This document shows positions 8,293 to 17,391 of a stretch of DNA of 64,000 nt, in pieces; positions within the stretch are counted from its first letter, which is position 1; each line of letters opens with the position of its first letter. The DNA lies in contig NZ_BAEP01000043.1 of assembly GCF_000315015.1 (NCBI RefSeq), positions 38,681 through 102,680 of the forward strand, in the 5' to 3' direction. The translations under genes were made by a program, and so were the position numbers. A model generated the notes under the pieces. It saw only the letters and a list, made by a program, of their open reading frames with translations. It was not told where the DNA came from and did no database searches. This DNA comes from Paraglaciecola mesophila KMM 241. GTDB taxonomy: Bacteria; Pseudomonadota; Gammaproteobacteria; Enterobacterales; Alteromonadaceae.

Positions 8293-9597
8293 TTAAGGCT
8301 GGCCGTTAAAATGTTTTTTAAGGTCACCCCAGCAAGCCAAGTAGTTGTTTTGGCGCAAAGGGGTGTTAAGGGCAAATTTTGTGGGCGCAATGATGTAGCG
8401 CGACTCAAGCATGAATGCCATGGTGTTCTCATAGCGCTGAGGCACAAGCTCTGCTTGGCTGGCTTTGTCGAATACGTCGGCCTCGGGACCATGAGGTGTC
8501 ATGCAGTTGTGTAAGCTCATGCCGCCGGGTTCGAAGCCTTTTTCTTTAGCGTCATACGTGCCTTCAATTAAGCCCATAAATTCGCTCATAAAGTTTCTGT
8601 GATACCAAGGTGGGCGGAACGTGTTTTCAGCCACCATCCAGCGCGGCGGAAATATTACAAAATCGACGTTGGCTACGCCGGTCTCGCTGCTTGGTGAAGT
8701 CAGTACGGTAAAGATTGACGGGTCGGGGTGATCGAAGCTTACGGTGTTAAGTACATTAAACCGCGACAAGTCATACTTGTAGGGCGCGCTGTTGCCCACC
8801 CAAGCCACCACATCAAATGGACTGTGGTTTTGCTTGGCTTGGTAAAATTCACCGCAGAATTTAGCGATGACTACGTGTTCGCCTTCCGTTTCCTCAAAAT
8901 AAGCCGTGGGATATTGAAAATCTCTTTGATTAGCAAAGCCGTTAGCGCCTGCTGGGCCACGCTCGGCGAGCTCCATAGGGCTGCCGTAGTTTTCGCACAC
9001 GTAACCTCTGATGGGGCCCTGATTGGGCTCAATCTTGAACTTTATGCCTCTGGGGATCACCAGGATTTCCCCCGGTTTAATGGCTAACTTACCCATTTCG
9101 GTTATCGCAATGAACTCCCCAAGTTGAGGAATAAAGAGTAACTCCCCGTCAGCGGAATAGAACGAACGATCGCCCATACCTTGGTTGGCGCTGTACACAT
9201 GAATACCGATCCCTGATTGACCTCGCACATCACCATTGGCCGCCATGGTGGTTAAGCCATCAATAAAGTCTGTTGGGGCTTCTGGGATGGGCAGGGCGTC
9301 CCAGCGCATGACATTGGGCGGGCAATCCACCTCGGTGATAGGCCCTGAGCGCACAGCGCCTTTATCCATTTTATTAAAGTCACCCATGGCAATAGAAGGG
9401 CGAATTCGGTAAGTCCACGTGCGCCGGTTTTCGTGACGTGGGCGCGTAAATGCACTGGTACTAAATTGCTCGGCGTAGAGCCCATATGGGCAGCGCTGTG
9501 GGCTGAACTGCCCTATAGGGAGCGCACCTGGTAGGGCTTCTGTTTGGTGTTCGTTATTGAAACCAAATAAGTAGGTCAATTCGGTATTTGTATTCAT
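8293..9597 (-). CDS. hmgA: Homogentisate 1,2-dioxygenase
   Basis: This non-haem Fe(II) dioxygenase opens homogentisate to 4-maleylacetoacetate. It has 434 residues, the usual length. The N-terminus MNTNTELTYLFGFNNEHQTE and the blocks NRRTWTYRIRPS, QSGIGIHVYSANQGM and FRPPWYHRNFMSEFMGLIEG are family-typical. The last block supplies the iron-ligand histidine and glutamate, and NCMTPHGPEADVF holds the second histidine. It is first of hmgA-fah-maiA, so homogentisate yields fumarate and acetoacetate within one operon. The ATG at 9597 has AGAGG seven to eight bases upstream. A 7-bp inverted repeat TGAACCT/AGGTTCA (9609-9615 and 9637-9643) just upstream could be an operator, but that is speculative. 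No hpd gene is nearby. Confidence 0.95.
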   Translation of the reverse strand: MNTNTELTYLFGFNNEHQTEALPGALPIGQFSPQRCPYGLYAEQFSTSAFTRPRHENRRTWTYRIRPSIAMGDFNKMDKGAVRSGPITEVDCPPNVMRWDALPIPEAPTDFIDGLTTMAANGDVRGQSGIGIHVYSANQGMGDRSFYSADGELLFIPQLGEFIAITEMGKLAIKPGEILVIPRGIKFKIEPNQGPIRGYVCENYGSPMELAERGPAGANGFANQRDFQYPTAYFEETEGEHVVIAKFCGEFYQAKQNHSPFDVVAWVGNSAPYKYDLSRFNVLNTVSFDHPDPSIFTVLTSPSSETGVANVDFVIFPPRWMVAENTFRPPWYHRNFMSEFMGLIEGTYDAKEKGFEPGGMSLHNCMTPHGPEADVFDKASQAELVPQRYENTMAFMLESRYIIAPTKFALNTPLRQNNYLACWGDLKKHFNGQP

Positions 9598-9840
9598 ATT
9601 TACCTCTATGAACCTGTTTATTAAAAGAGGAGTTTAAGGTTCAAAGTTTTAGTCAATGGTGTACTACTTGTGTTTTAATCTAATTTTTTAATAAACTGAT
9701 GACAATAAATTCACAGTTGAATTACGTATTTAGATCAGTGAGTTATTCAGCGAACTGTAAACTTATGTTTCGTTTTACGTCTGCGTGACTGCTTATAATC
9801 CCCTTTGATAACTAAACTGCCCTCAAATAATAGGTAAATT

Positions 9841-10481
9841 ATGTTTTCGAATTCACTGCACACAGCCTTAACTCAGTTACCGCTAGTGGCGATTTTACGC
9901 GGCATCACACCAGAGGAGGTGGTTGATGTCGCCCAAGTTCTTAAAGAAGAAGGCTTTAACATAATTGAAGTGCCGCTTAATTCTCCTGAGCCTTACCAAA
10001 GCATCAAACGCTTAGTGGATGCGTTTGGTGATCAGTTATTAATCGGCGGCGGTACGGTGTTGAGCACCGCTCAAGTGGATAAGATTTATTCTGTAGGCGG
10101 CAAACTTATCGTCTCTCCCAATGTAAATGAACAGGTTATTCGTCGTTCTAAATAATTGAGGTTGTGTTCTGTCCCTGGGTTTTACAAAGTAACCGAAGCG
10201 TTTAAGGCGATTGAGGCTGGGGCCGATGGGATCAAATTGTTTTCCACTGATACGATCGGGGCCGAAGGCTTAAAAGGGATGATGGCGGTTTTCCTGAGGA
10301 CATACCTGTATTGCCTGTAGGCGGCATTACAGGTGAAACGCTCCCGGAGTTTTTGAGGGCTGGGGCAGGAGGATTCGGTTTGGGCTCTGGTTTATATCAA
10401 GCGAGTATAAGCGCTGATGAGGTAATGCTGAATGCGAAAGGCTATATACGAAGTTATAAGAATGCGTTAGAAAACGTATAA
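9841..10481 (+). pseudogene. dgoA: 2-dehydro-3-deoxy-6-phosphogalactonate aldolase, broken by a stop and a frameshift
   Basis: An intact gene would encode KDPGal aldolase, which cleaves 2-keto-3-deoxy-6-phosphogalactonate to pyruvate and glyceraldehyde 3-phosphate in galactose (agar) catabolism. Residues 1-104 read LPLVAILRGITPEEVVDVA, EVPLNSPEPYQSIKRL and GGGTVLS, then meet an in-frame TAA at 10153-10155 after RRSK. The same frame resumes with SVPGFYKVTEAFKAIEAGA and IKLFSTD, holding the Schiff-base lysine, then loses one base near 10293. The next frame gives PVLPVGGITGETLPEFLRAG and FGLGSGLYQ, ending at TAA 10481. All parts align to one aldolase of about 213 residues. Sequencing error could explain one lesion but hardly both. 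Agar sugar use would need another copy elsewhere. Confidence 0.88.
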
Positions 10482-10568
10482 GAATGAAACCAACGGTAAG
10501 CATGTGCGCAGTTGCAGGCTAGATGTTAAAGCAAATACGATAAAGCAATTCCATTAGGACATAAGCAG

Positions 10569-12923
10569 TTGAACATGATGAAGTGGCAAGCGGTACATGC
10601 AATAAAGGTAAAAAACCTGTGTTTATTGGTCTCTTTTTTGTTGGCAGCGCTCTTTAGTGTCCAGAGCACAGCGGTCACTGTTGCGAACGACTCAACAGCG
10701 CCTAAAAATGTGGCACCTGCCTACGCTGGTGCGCAAACTTGCCAAAGTTGCCACCAAAGTGAGTATGACCAGTGGCAGCAGTCTGATCACTTCAAAGCCA
10801 TGCAAACGGCGAACAAAGACACTGTGCTAGGTGATTTCAATGATATTGAAGTGAACTTTCACGACATAGCGACCCGCTTTTTTATTGAAGATGGCCAGTA
10901 CAAATTAACCACTACCAACAAACAGAATAAAGTCCAAACCTTTGCTGTGCCGTATACTTTTGGTTTTTACCCGCTACAGCAGTACTTAGTTGATGTGGGT
11001 GATGGGAAGTTACAAGCGTTTAACATCGCATGGGACAGTCGCACTAAAGAAGAGGGCGGGCAACGTTGGTTTCATTTACAGCCTATTGAAAAAATCACCC
11101 CTGAACACCCTTTCTTCTGGCAGCGTCATTTTCAAAACTGGAATAGCAGATGTGCTGATTGTCACACAACCGATCTTAAACGTAATTTTGAACCTAAAAC
11201 TAATTCTTTTGATACTCAGTTCAGTGAAGTGAATGTAGCCTGTGAAAGCTGCCACGGGCCCGCAGGACAACACATCAAGCTGGCTAAAAAGGGTGAGCTG
11301 AGCGGCCAAGATTCAGGCTTTAGTCAAACCTTACCCGAGCTAAAAAACTTTTCATTTAGCCCAAATAAGCCGATTGCCCATGCCGATGGAAAACCAAACA
11401 ACAGTGAAATTAATGTGTGTGCGCGTTGCCATTCGCTGCGCACGCCATTGTCACACCCCTTCTCAGACAACAAACAAAATTACAAAAAACAAAATTACAA
11501 AGACACCCATGATAAAAATGCCCTTGCTCACAGTGCTAATCAGCCTCAGCAACGCTTTGTGGATGACAACCGCTTAGAGTGGATCCGTGCGCCGTTTTAT
11601 CATGCTAATGGCAGCATTAATGAAGAAGTGTTTGTGGCAGGCTCTTTCATGCAAAGTAAGATGCAACATGCCGGAGTGACCTGCTCGAACTGTCATAATG
11701 CCCACACGGGGAAAGTCAAAATTCAAGGCAATGGTTTGTGCTTGCAATGCCATCAGGCGGAAACCTTCAATACACCAGAGCATCATCACCATACGCCGCA
11801 AACAGATGGCGCTATGTGCGTTAACTGTCACATGCCTGAAAAAACCTATATGGGTGTGGATGACCGGCGCGACCATAGCTTTTTGATCCCGGATTTGAGC
11901 TTTAACAACGCGGCAAGTGAGCCTCAATCCTGCTTGGCCTGTCATGATAAAACCGACAAGCATTGGCGAGAAGCCAGTCACAAGCTATGGGGTAGTAATT
12001 CGAAGGTAAATGAATGGAAAGCGGCTCGTGAGCATGTACAGAACGCAGCCCCTCAAGGGTTGGATGAAGCCATCGCCTTTATTCAAAACCCTGAGCACAG
12101 CTATTTGCGCAGGGCATCTTTACTGGCGGATTTAAGTCAGTACCGCTCGCAAGAGGGGGTAGATATCGCTCTTGCAAACCTAGAAAACGATAATGCTTTG
12201 CTGCGCCGAGCTGCGGTAGAGTCGCTAGAAATCCTAAGCCCCCAAGCTCGTTGGCAGGTGCTGAGTCAGAAACTCGATGAGCCGAGTAAATCAGTCCGTT
12301 TTGAAATGGCAAGAACGCTAGTAGAAAGTGTGGGTCAGTTATCGCGCTCAGATAAAGCCAAGCTGATACCACTGTTAGATGAATATCGAGATATGCTTGC
12401 GTTAAACGCAGACTCACCGATTACCCAATTAGCCCTTGGTAATTTAGCTAGTAACCTTGGGGATTTAGCAGGGGCAGAGCAAGCGTATTTAACCGCGTAT
12501 AAAATTGAACCCAGTTATATACCTGTGTTAATTCAAATTTCTGAATTTTACCGTCAGCAAGGTCAAGATAAAAAAGGCGCGGGCTATTTGAGTAAGGCAT
12601 TGAAAGTTGAACCGAACAACGCCCAAGCTAATCATGCGTTAGGTTTATTCAAAATTCGTCAGAAACAATATGGACAAGCCTTAGCGAACTTGAAAATATC
12701 GGCCCATAGTGACGAAGCCTTGCCGTCTTTTGCTTATATTTACGCTGTTGCCCTTGACCACCAAAGCCAGACTAATTTGGCTATCACTGAACTGGAACAG
12801 GCCCATCAGCGCTGGCCAGCTGATACTGACGTGTTAAGTGCGCTCATCAGCTATTTAAATAAAACGGGTCAAACCGATAAAGCGCAGCAATACCAGTCTA
12901 TGTTGCGCGCGTTGCAAACTTAA
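10569..12923 (+). CDS. Octaheme c-type cytochrome with C-terminal TPR region
   Basis: This 784-residue secreted multihaem cytochrome has an N-terminal hydrophobic signal segment (residues 17-35) ending near SVQSTA, then eight CxxCH haem sites with cysteines starting at about residues 58, 195, 225, 284, 372, 391, 417 and 455. The layout resembles the cytochrome c554-like family. The region 490-600 looks like HEAT-type helices, and 610-780 carries tetratricopeptide repeats such as ALGNLASNLGDLAGAEQAYL. It should act in the periplasm in electron transfer; the donor and acceptor are unknown. The TTG at 10569 has AGGA nine bases upstream; ATG at 10575 or 10578 is the alternative. A short internal duplication gives NYKKQNYK near residue 304-311. 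It has no operon partners. Confidence 0.85.
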   Translation: MNMMKWQAVHAIKVKNLCLLVSFLLAALFSVQSTAVTVANDSTAPKNVAPAYAGAQTCQSCHQSEYDQWQQSDHFKAMQTANKDTVLGDFNDIEVNFHDIATRFFIEDGQYKLTTTNKQNKVQTFAVPYTFGFYPLQQYLVDVGDGKLQAFNIAWDSRTKEEGGQRWFHLQPIEKITPEHPFFWQRHFQNWNSRCADCHTTDLKRNFEPKTNSFDTQFSEVNVACESCHGPAGQHIKLAKKGELSGQDSGFSQTLPELKNFSFSPNKPIAHADGKPNNSEINVCARCHSLRTPLSHPFSDNKQNYKKQNYKDTHDKNALAHSANQPQQRFVDDNRLEWIRAPFYHANGSINEEVFVAGSFMQSKMQHAGVTCSNCHNAHTGKVKIQGNGLCLQCHQAETFNTPEHHHHTPQTDGAMCVNCHMPEKTYMGVDDRRDHSFLIPDLSFNNAASEPQSCLACHDKTDKHWREASHKLWGSNSKVNEWKAAREHVQNAAPQGLDEAIAFIQNPEHSYLRRASLLADLSQYRSQEGVDIALANLENDNALLRRAAVESLEILSPQARWQVLSQKLDEPSKSVRFEMARTLVESVGQLSRSDKAKLIPLLDEYRDMLALNADSPITQLALGNLASNLGDLAGAEQAYLTAYKIEPSYIPVLIQISEFYRQQGQDKKGAGYLSKALKVEPNNAQANHALGLFKIRQKQYGQALANLKISAHSDEALPSFAYIYAVALDHQSQTNLAITELEQAHQRWPADTDVLSALISYLNKTGQTDKAQQYQSMLRALQT

Positions 12924-13009
12924 ATATGCATGCGCGTGGCTATGATTTGGCGCATAACTCGAATGCTTAACCAGGCGCTAGTTAATAAAGAGATTGAGGA
13001 TTGATTTTT

Positions 13010-13357
13010 ATGCAACCCACTGACATTCGTCTGTTTATCCCGTCTAAAGACTTCGCTGTATCGCAAGCATTTTATCAGGCTTTGGGGTTTATCAAAGATC
13101 CTGTTAACGACCAGTTATGCATATTCAGTAGTGGCGAATGCACGTTCTTTTTGCAGAATTTTTATAACCAATCGCTCGCTGAGAATCTAATGATGCAGCT
13201 TATCGTCAAAGATATTAACGCGGCGCTTAAGCAAATCGAAAGTATGGGCGAGTTAGTCGATAAGTACGAACCCATTCAGCAAGAAACTTGGGGCAAGGTA
13301 ATTTACTTATGGGGGCCAGCTGGTGAGTTATGGCATATCACCGAGTTAACCGTTTAA
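13010..13357 (+). CDS. VOC (glyoxalase/bleomycin resistance) family protein
   Basis: This 115-residue single-domain vicinal oxygen chelate protein starts MQPTDIRLFIPSKDFAVSQA and contains the two beta-alpha-beta-beta-beta modules of the superfamily, ending IYLWGPAGELWHITEL. The ATG at 13010 is preferred over an in-frame TTG at 13001, because GAGGA sits nine bases before it. Some VOC metal-ligand positions seem absent (for example no histidine in the first strand), so it may bind rather than convert a small molecule. Function unknown; it is flanked by the cytochrome c gene and a convergent LysE gene. Confidence 0.75.
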   Translation: MQPTDIRLFIPSKDFAVSQAFYQALGFIKDPVNDQLCIFSSGECTFFLQNFYNQSLAENLMMQLIVKDINAALKQIESMGELVDKYEPIQQETWGKVIYLWGPAGELWHITELTV

Positions 13358-13424
13358 CGTTTAATTTCATTTAGGACACAAATTATTGCAATACACAAAC
13401 TGCACAGCTCGAATCTATACTCGA

Positions 13425-14054
13425 TTAGATATTCGAGCTGACCGACGCCATTTTAATCCCCGCAAACAGCAAAAATCCGCCCGCTGACTTATTGATCATA
13501 TTCACAACGGATGCTTTAACCGAGCCGCTAGAAAGCTTTTGCCCAATGTATGCATACATGGTGTACGACAGCAAATCGACCACCAAACACGAAGCGCCCA
13601 TGATAAATAACTGCAGTAAAATAGGTTTTTCAACATCAATAAACTGTGGCAACAAGGCTAAAAAGTAGAGCAGTGCTTTAGGGTTTGCTAATTCTACGAT
13701 AAACCCCTGACTAAACAGTGCGATACCTTTAGCATTTGAGCTGGCACTTTTATTGATCCTCAAGCCGCCGCTTTTACTCAGAATGGCATTTAAGCCTAAG
13801 TACACCAAGTAAGCCACACCTACCCATTTGATTATCGAAAAAACGAAGTTCGAAGCTACGAGTAGCGAAGCAATTCCTGTGGCAGACAACAAAAAATACA
13901 CCACGTTGGCGCTGGCCACGCCGGTTACTCCAAATATGGCTTTTTTAGCGCTATGGCGAGCCCCCTGAGAGGCAATGGTAATTACCGCAGGCCCAGGCGA
14001 CATACATACGATTATGGTCGTGGTGAGAAAAATAAAATAGGCGTGAATGTCCAT
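13425..14054 (-). CDS. LysE/RhtB family amino-acid exporter
   Basis: This 209-residue inner-membrane protein of the LysE/RhtB superfamily exports amino acids or related metabolites. It starts MDIHAYFIFLTTTIIVCMSP with the family motif MSPGPAVITIASQGARHSAKKAIFG split around residue 20-40, followed by about six hydrophobic helices and ANPKALLYFLALLPQF near residue 125. The ATG at 14054 has GGAAG five bases upstream and is preferred over TTG at 14066. It is convergent with the VOC gene. The exported substrate cannot be inferred. Confidence 0.85.
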   Translation of the reverse strand: MDIHAYFIFLTTTIIVCMSPGPAVITIASQGARHSAKKAIFGVTGVASANVVYFLLSATGIASLLVASNFVFSIIKWVGVAYLVYLGLNAILSKSGGLRINKSASSNAKGIALFSQGFIVELANPKALLYFLALLPQFIDVEKPILLQLFIMGASCLVVDLLSYTMYAYIGQKLSSGSVKASVVNMINKSAGGFLLFAGIKMASVSSNI

Positions 14055-14444
14055 GGGCACTTCCAACTGTTTTGCGGTGGCTTTAATCTATATTGCGCGT
14101 AACGTGCGTATTATCTTATGAGTAGCTGGAACTAAAGCTAGGTTGTAAATATCTGCGAGAAACAGAGCTCAAGGCGCGTAATGTACGATGAACATGCATT
14201 ATTTACCAGCACGGTGATTAACGCTGGAACGCAGATTTTGGCTATGTCGCTAATTATTCCTGACGTGGGTCAATAACATGAATATTAGATAAATATAATA
14301 TAACCTCACTATTGACAGAAAATGACCAATAGGAGTAAAGTTCACAAAGTTTCAGTAATTACTGAAACTTTGGAAAGATTTACGCCATCCACCTAACTTT
14401 GATATTCGTTTTTGTCGCAGCGCGACTCAATAGGAGCCCTTGAG
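14055..14444. promoter_or_regulatory. 390-base intergenic region with cyd promoter and a perfect 26-bp palindrome
   Basis: The region separates the divergent lysE-like gene and cydA. At 14346-14371 is a perfect 26-bp palindrome: AAAGTTTCAG, a self-complementary TAATTA centre, and CTGAAACTTT. It ends 73 bases before the cydA ATG, and no T-run follows it, so an operator is more likely than a terminator. A strongly AT-rich stretch at about 14280-14305 could hold the promoter. A half site similar to NsrR (ACATGCATT near 14193) is too weak to call. Confidence 0.55.
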
Positions 14445-16031
14445 ATGATAGATGAAACCTTCGTGGATCTATCACGATTACAGTTTGCGATCACCGCACT
14501 GTACCACTTTTTGTTTGTACCTCTGACCTTAGGCATGACATGGATTCTCGTGATCATGGAATCTGTCTATGTGATGACAGGACGCGAAATTTACCGTGAT
14601 ATGACTAAGTTTTGGGGCAAGCTATTCGGAATAAACTTTGCTATAGGGGTAGCCACTGGGCTAACCATGGAGTTTGAATTCGGTACCAATTGGTCGTATT
14701 ACTCACACTACGTGGGCGACGTGTTTGGTGCTCCATTAGCGATAGAGGGCTTAATGGCTTTCTTTTTAGAATCAACCTTTGTGGGTATGTTCTTTTTAGG
14801 CTGGGACAGACTAACGCGCCGTCAACATTTAGGTGTAACGTTCTTGATGGCGGTAGGTACCAATCTATCTGCGTTGTGGATTTTGATTGCCAATGGTTGG
14901 ATGCAAAACCCAGTCGGCGCAGAATTCAATTACCAAACCATGCGTATGGAAATGACTAGCTTTGCTGAGCTGGTGTTCAACCCCGTGGCGCAGGTTAAGT
15001 TTATTCATACCGTTTCAGCGGGTTATGTTGCTGCGTCAATGTTCGTGCTTGGGATCAGCAGTTATTACATCCTAAAAGGACGTGATATTTCTTTTGCTAA
15101 ACGCTCATTCTCCGTGGCCAGTGGCTTCGGCTTAGCGTCAATCCTGTGTGTTATTTTACTCGGCGATGAATCGGGCTATGAAGTGGGTGAAGTACAAAAA
15201 GTGAAACTCGCGACAATCGAAGCTGAGTGGCACACAGAAGAAGCACCAGCAGCGTTTACCATGTTTGGCTTCCCCGATTCAGAAGAGCAAGTGACCCGTG
15301 CTGCTATTAAAATCCCATACGCGTTAGGCATTATTGCTACGCGCTCACTCGATGAAGAAGTGGAAGGGATAAGCGATTTAGAAAAAAACCATGAGAAACG
15401 TATTCGTAATGGCATGCTAGCTTATGAATATCTGGATAAACTCAGAAACGGTCAAGACACACCAGAGAATATTGCCACATTTGATGGGCTAAAAGCCGAT
15501 TTGGGCTACGGTTTATTGCTTAAGCGTTACACGCCAAATGTGGTTGATGCCACCGAAGCAGATATCCAACAAGCGGTGAAAGACTCCTTCCCACTGGTAG
15601 GGCCGATGTTTTGGTCATTTAGGATCATGGTGGCGTGTGGTGTGGCTATGCTCATCGTTTTTGCACTGGCTTTTTACTATAACGCGCACCGAGTTATTGA
15701 ACAGAAACGTTGGTTGCTGTGGGCCGCGGTGTTCAGTATTCCGCTGCCTTGGATCGCCATAGAGTTTGGTTGGGTGGTCGCAGAATACGGCAGACAACCT
15801 TGGGCAATTTCAGAGATTTTACCCACGTTCCTGGCGACCTCGTCATTGACCACAAACGACTTGATTATGAGTATTGCTGGGTTTGTGATCTTTTATACCG
15901 GCTTGGCAATCGTTGAAGGTTGGTTAATGTTGCGATTTGTTAGGCAAGGACCGAGCTCATTGCACACCAATAAATATCATTTCGAGAAAATAAACCAACA
16001 GCCGGCTGAGGAACAAGGAGCGCAATCATGA
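14445..16031 (+). CDS. cydA: Cytochrome bd ubiquinol oxidase subunit I
   Basis: CydA is the haem-bearing subunit of the high-affinity bd quinol oxidase, which reduces oxygen to water at low oxygen tension in the inner membrane. The ATG at 14445 (AGGAG eight bases upstream) gives 528 residues beginning MIDETFVDLSRLQFAITALY; a longer frame from TTG 14412 is unlikely. The haem b595-ligand histidine is H21 (in LYHFLFVPLTLGM), and the b558 ligands correspond to the histidine in FIHTVSAGYVAASMF and a later methionine. The Q-loop and the signature GRQPWAISEILPT are present. It heads cydABXDC and overlaps cydB by four bases. Confidence 0.96.
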   Translation: MIDETFVDLSRLQFAITALYHFLFVPLTLGMTWILVIMESVYVMTGREIYRDMTKFWGKLFGINFAIGVATGLTMEFEFGTNWSYYSHYVGDVFGAPLAIEGLMAFFLESTFVGMFFLGWDRLTRRQHLGVTFLMAVGTNLSALWILIANGWMQNPVGAEFNYQTMRMEMTSFAELVFNPVAQVKFIHTVSAGYVAASMFVLGISSYYILKGRDISFAKRSFSVASGFGLASILCVILLGDESGYEVGEVQKVKLATIEAEWHTEEAPAAFTMFGFPDSEEQVTRAAIKIPYALGIIATRSLDEEVEGISDLEKNHEKRIRNGMLAYEYLDKLRNGQDTPENIATFDGLKADLGYGLLLKRYTPNVVDATEADIQQAVKDSFPLVGPMFWSFRIMVACGVAMLIVFALAFYYNAHRVIEQKRWLLWAAVFSIPLPWIAIEFGWVVAEYGRQPWAISEILPTFLATSSLTTNDLIMSIAGFVIFYTGLAIVEGWLMLRFVRQGPSSLHTNKYHFEKINQQPAEEQGAQS

Positions 16032-17167
16032 TTTTTGATTACGAGACGTTGAAATTATTGTGGTGGTTGATCATTGGTATTCTACTGATTGGCTTTGCGG
16101 TAACTGATGGCATGGATATGGGCGTGGCTATGCTGTTGCGCCTAGTAGGTAAAACGGACAGCGAGCGCAGAACGGTTATTAATACCATCGGCGCGCATTG
16201 GGATGGCAACCAAGTGTGGTTTATTACCGCCGGTGGCGCATTATTTGCGGCCTGGCCCATGGTGTATGCCGCGGCCTTCTCCGGTTTTTACTTTGCTATG
16301 TTGCTGGTGTTGTTCGCTCTGTTTTTCCGCCCATTAGCGTTTGATTACCGTAGTAAAATTGATACGTACCGCTGGCGTAACAATTGGGACTGGGCGCTAC
16401 TCGCAGGCAGTGCCATTCCAGCTTTAGTATTCGGTGTTGCGTTTGGCAATCTGTTTTTAGGGGTGCCGTTTAATATCGACAACTTGCTGCGTGCTAGTTA
16501 CCAAGGTTCGTTCTTCGGTTTACTTAATCCATTTGGCATCTTAGCCGGCTTGGTTAGCATTACTATGTTAATGGGCCATGCGGGCATGTGGTTGCAGCTA
16601 CGCACCGACAGCGATGTTGCCAAGCGCTCTGGTCAATACGGTCGTTATGCATTACTGGTATTTATCGCGTTGTTTGCCATCGCAGGGTTCTGGGTAGCCA
16701 ATATGGACGGGTATCAAATTGTCAGCATGCCTGACACCCAAAGTTATGCTAATCCTATTGGTAAAGTGGTTACCTCAGCGCCAGGAGCGTGGTTAGACAA
16801 CTACAGCGCAATGCCACTAACGTTAATATTCCCTGCACTGGGGATTGGCATGGCAGCGGTTGCGTGGTTCTTCTCAAAAGTGGGTAAGCCTGCGCTTGGT
16901 TTGGTTTCTTCTAGCTTGATGTTAGTGGGCGTTATTATGACGGCGGGGGCATCGTTATTCCCATTCGTTATGCCTTCAAGCAACAATCCTAACGTAAGTT
17001 TAACCATGTGGGATGCGGTTTCTAGCCATATGACGTTAAACGTTATGTTTGTGGCGGCGGCTATTTTTGTACCATTGATTTTGGCCTACACCACTTGGTG
17101 TTACGTGAAAATGTGGCGCAGGGTGACAGTGCATGAAATTGAAAATAACACCCATGGTAGCTATTAA
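16028..17167 (+). CDS. cydB: Cytochrome bd ubiquinol oxidase subunit II
   Basis: CydB is the second integral subunit of the bd oxidase. It has 379 residues, the usual size, with eight to nine hydrophobic helices. Family blocks are WWLIIGILLIGFAVTDGMDM, NTIGAHWDGNQVWFITAGGA and FRPLAFDYRSK. The start ATG overlaps the cydA stop (ATGA), implying translational coupling. A hairpin follows in the 71-base gap before cydX. Confidence 0.96.
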   Translation: MIFDYETLKLLWWLIIGILLIGFAVTDGMDMGVAMLLRLVGKTDSERRTVINTIGAHWDGNQVWFITAGGALFAAWPMVYAAAFSGFYFAMLLVLFALFFRPLAFDYRSKIDTYRWRNNWDWALLAGSAIPALVFGVAFGNLFLGVPFNIDNLLRASYQGSFFGLLNPFGILAGLVSITMLMGHAGMWLQLRTDSDVAKRSGQYGRYALLVFIALFAIAGFWVANMDGYQIVSMPDTQSYANPIGKVVTSAPGAWLDNYSAMPLTLIFPALGIGMAAVAWFFSKVGKPALGLVSSSLMLVGVIMTAGASLFPFVMPSSNNPNVSLTMWDAVSSHMTLNVMFVAAAIFVPLILAYTTWCYVKMWRRVTVHEIENNTHGSY

Positions 17168-17191
17168 GTGCGGGTTAGTTGAATAATTTGC

Positions 17192-17220
17192 AGGTGTCAT
17201 CTTATTAAGCGCTGACACCT
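17192..17220. other. Hairpin between cydB and cydX
   Basis: AGGTGTCA (17192-17199) and TGACACCT (17213-17220) form an 8-bp stem around a 13-base loop, nineteen bases before the cydX ATG. No T-run follows, so it is not a typical terminator. It could protect the cydAB mRNA 3' end or set the ratio of cydAB to cydXDC expression. Confidence 0.4.
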
Positions 17221-17238
17221 AATATTAGGAGAGTTTTT

Positions 17239-17391
17239 ATGTGGTATTTTGCGTGGATTTTAGGCGTGCTATTGGCCTGTACATTGGGCGTCATTAACGT
17301 GATGTGGTACGAATTTCAGCAAAACAAAGACAGCATAGCCGACGATGAAAAAGAGTTGTACGAGAGGCTGCAAAAAGAACGTGACAACTAA
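17239..17391 (+). CDS. cydX: Cytochrome bd oxidase small subunit CydX
   Basis: This 50-residue protein (MWYFAWILGVLLACTLGVIN at the N-terminus, then VMWYEFQQ) is a single-span membrane peptide of the CydX/YbgT family, which stabilises the haem site of cytochrome bd. The WYFAWILG start, one transmembrane helix and a charged C-terminal tail are diagnostic. Its tail is longer than E. coli CydX (37 residues). AGGAGAG stands seven bases before the ATG. The stop overlaps the GTG proposed for cydD (GTGACAACTAA), so the two are probably coupled. Confidence 0.93.
   Translation: MWYFAWILGVLLACTLGVINVMWYEFQQNKDSIADDEKELYERLQKERDN

Noticed and set aside
11574..11981. 135-codon minus-strand frame in the cytochrome c gene
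   Set aside because: Antisense to four CxxCH motifs; it is a shadow.
14185..14200. NsrR site upstream of cydA
   Set aside because: Only one half-site-like ACATGCATT is present, without a second arm.
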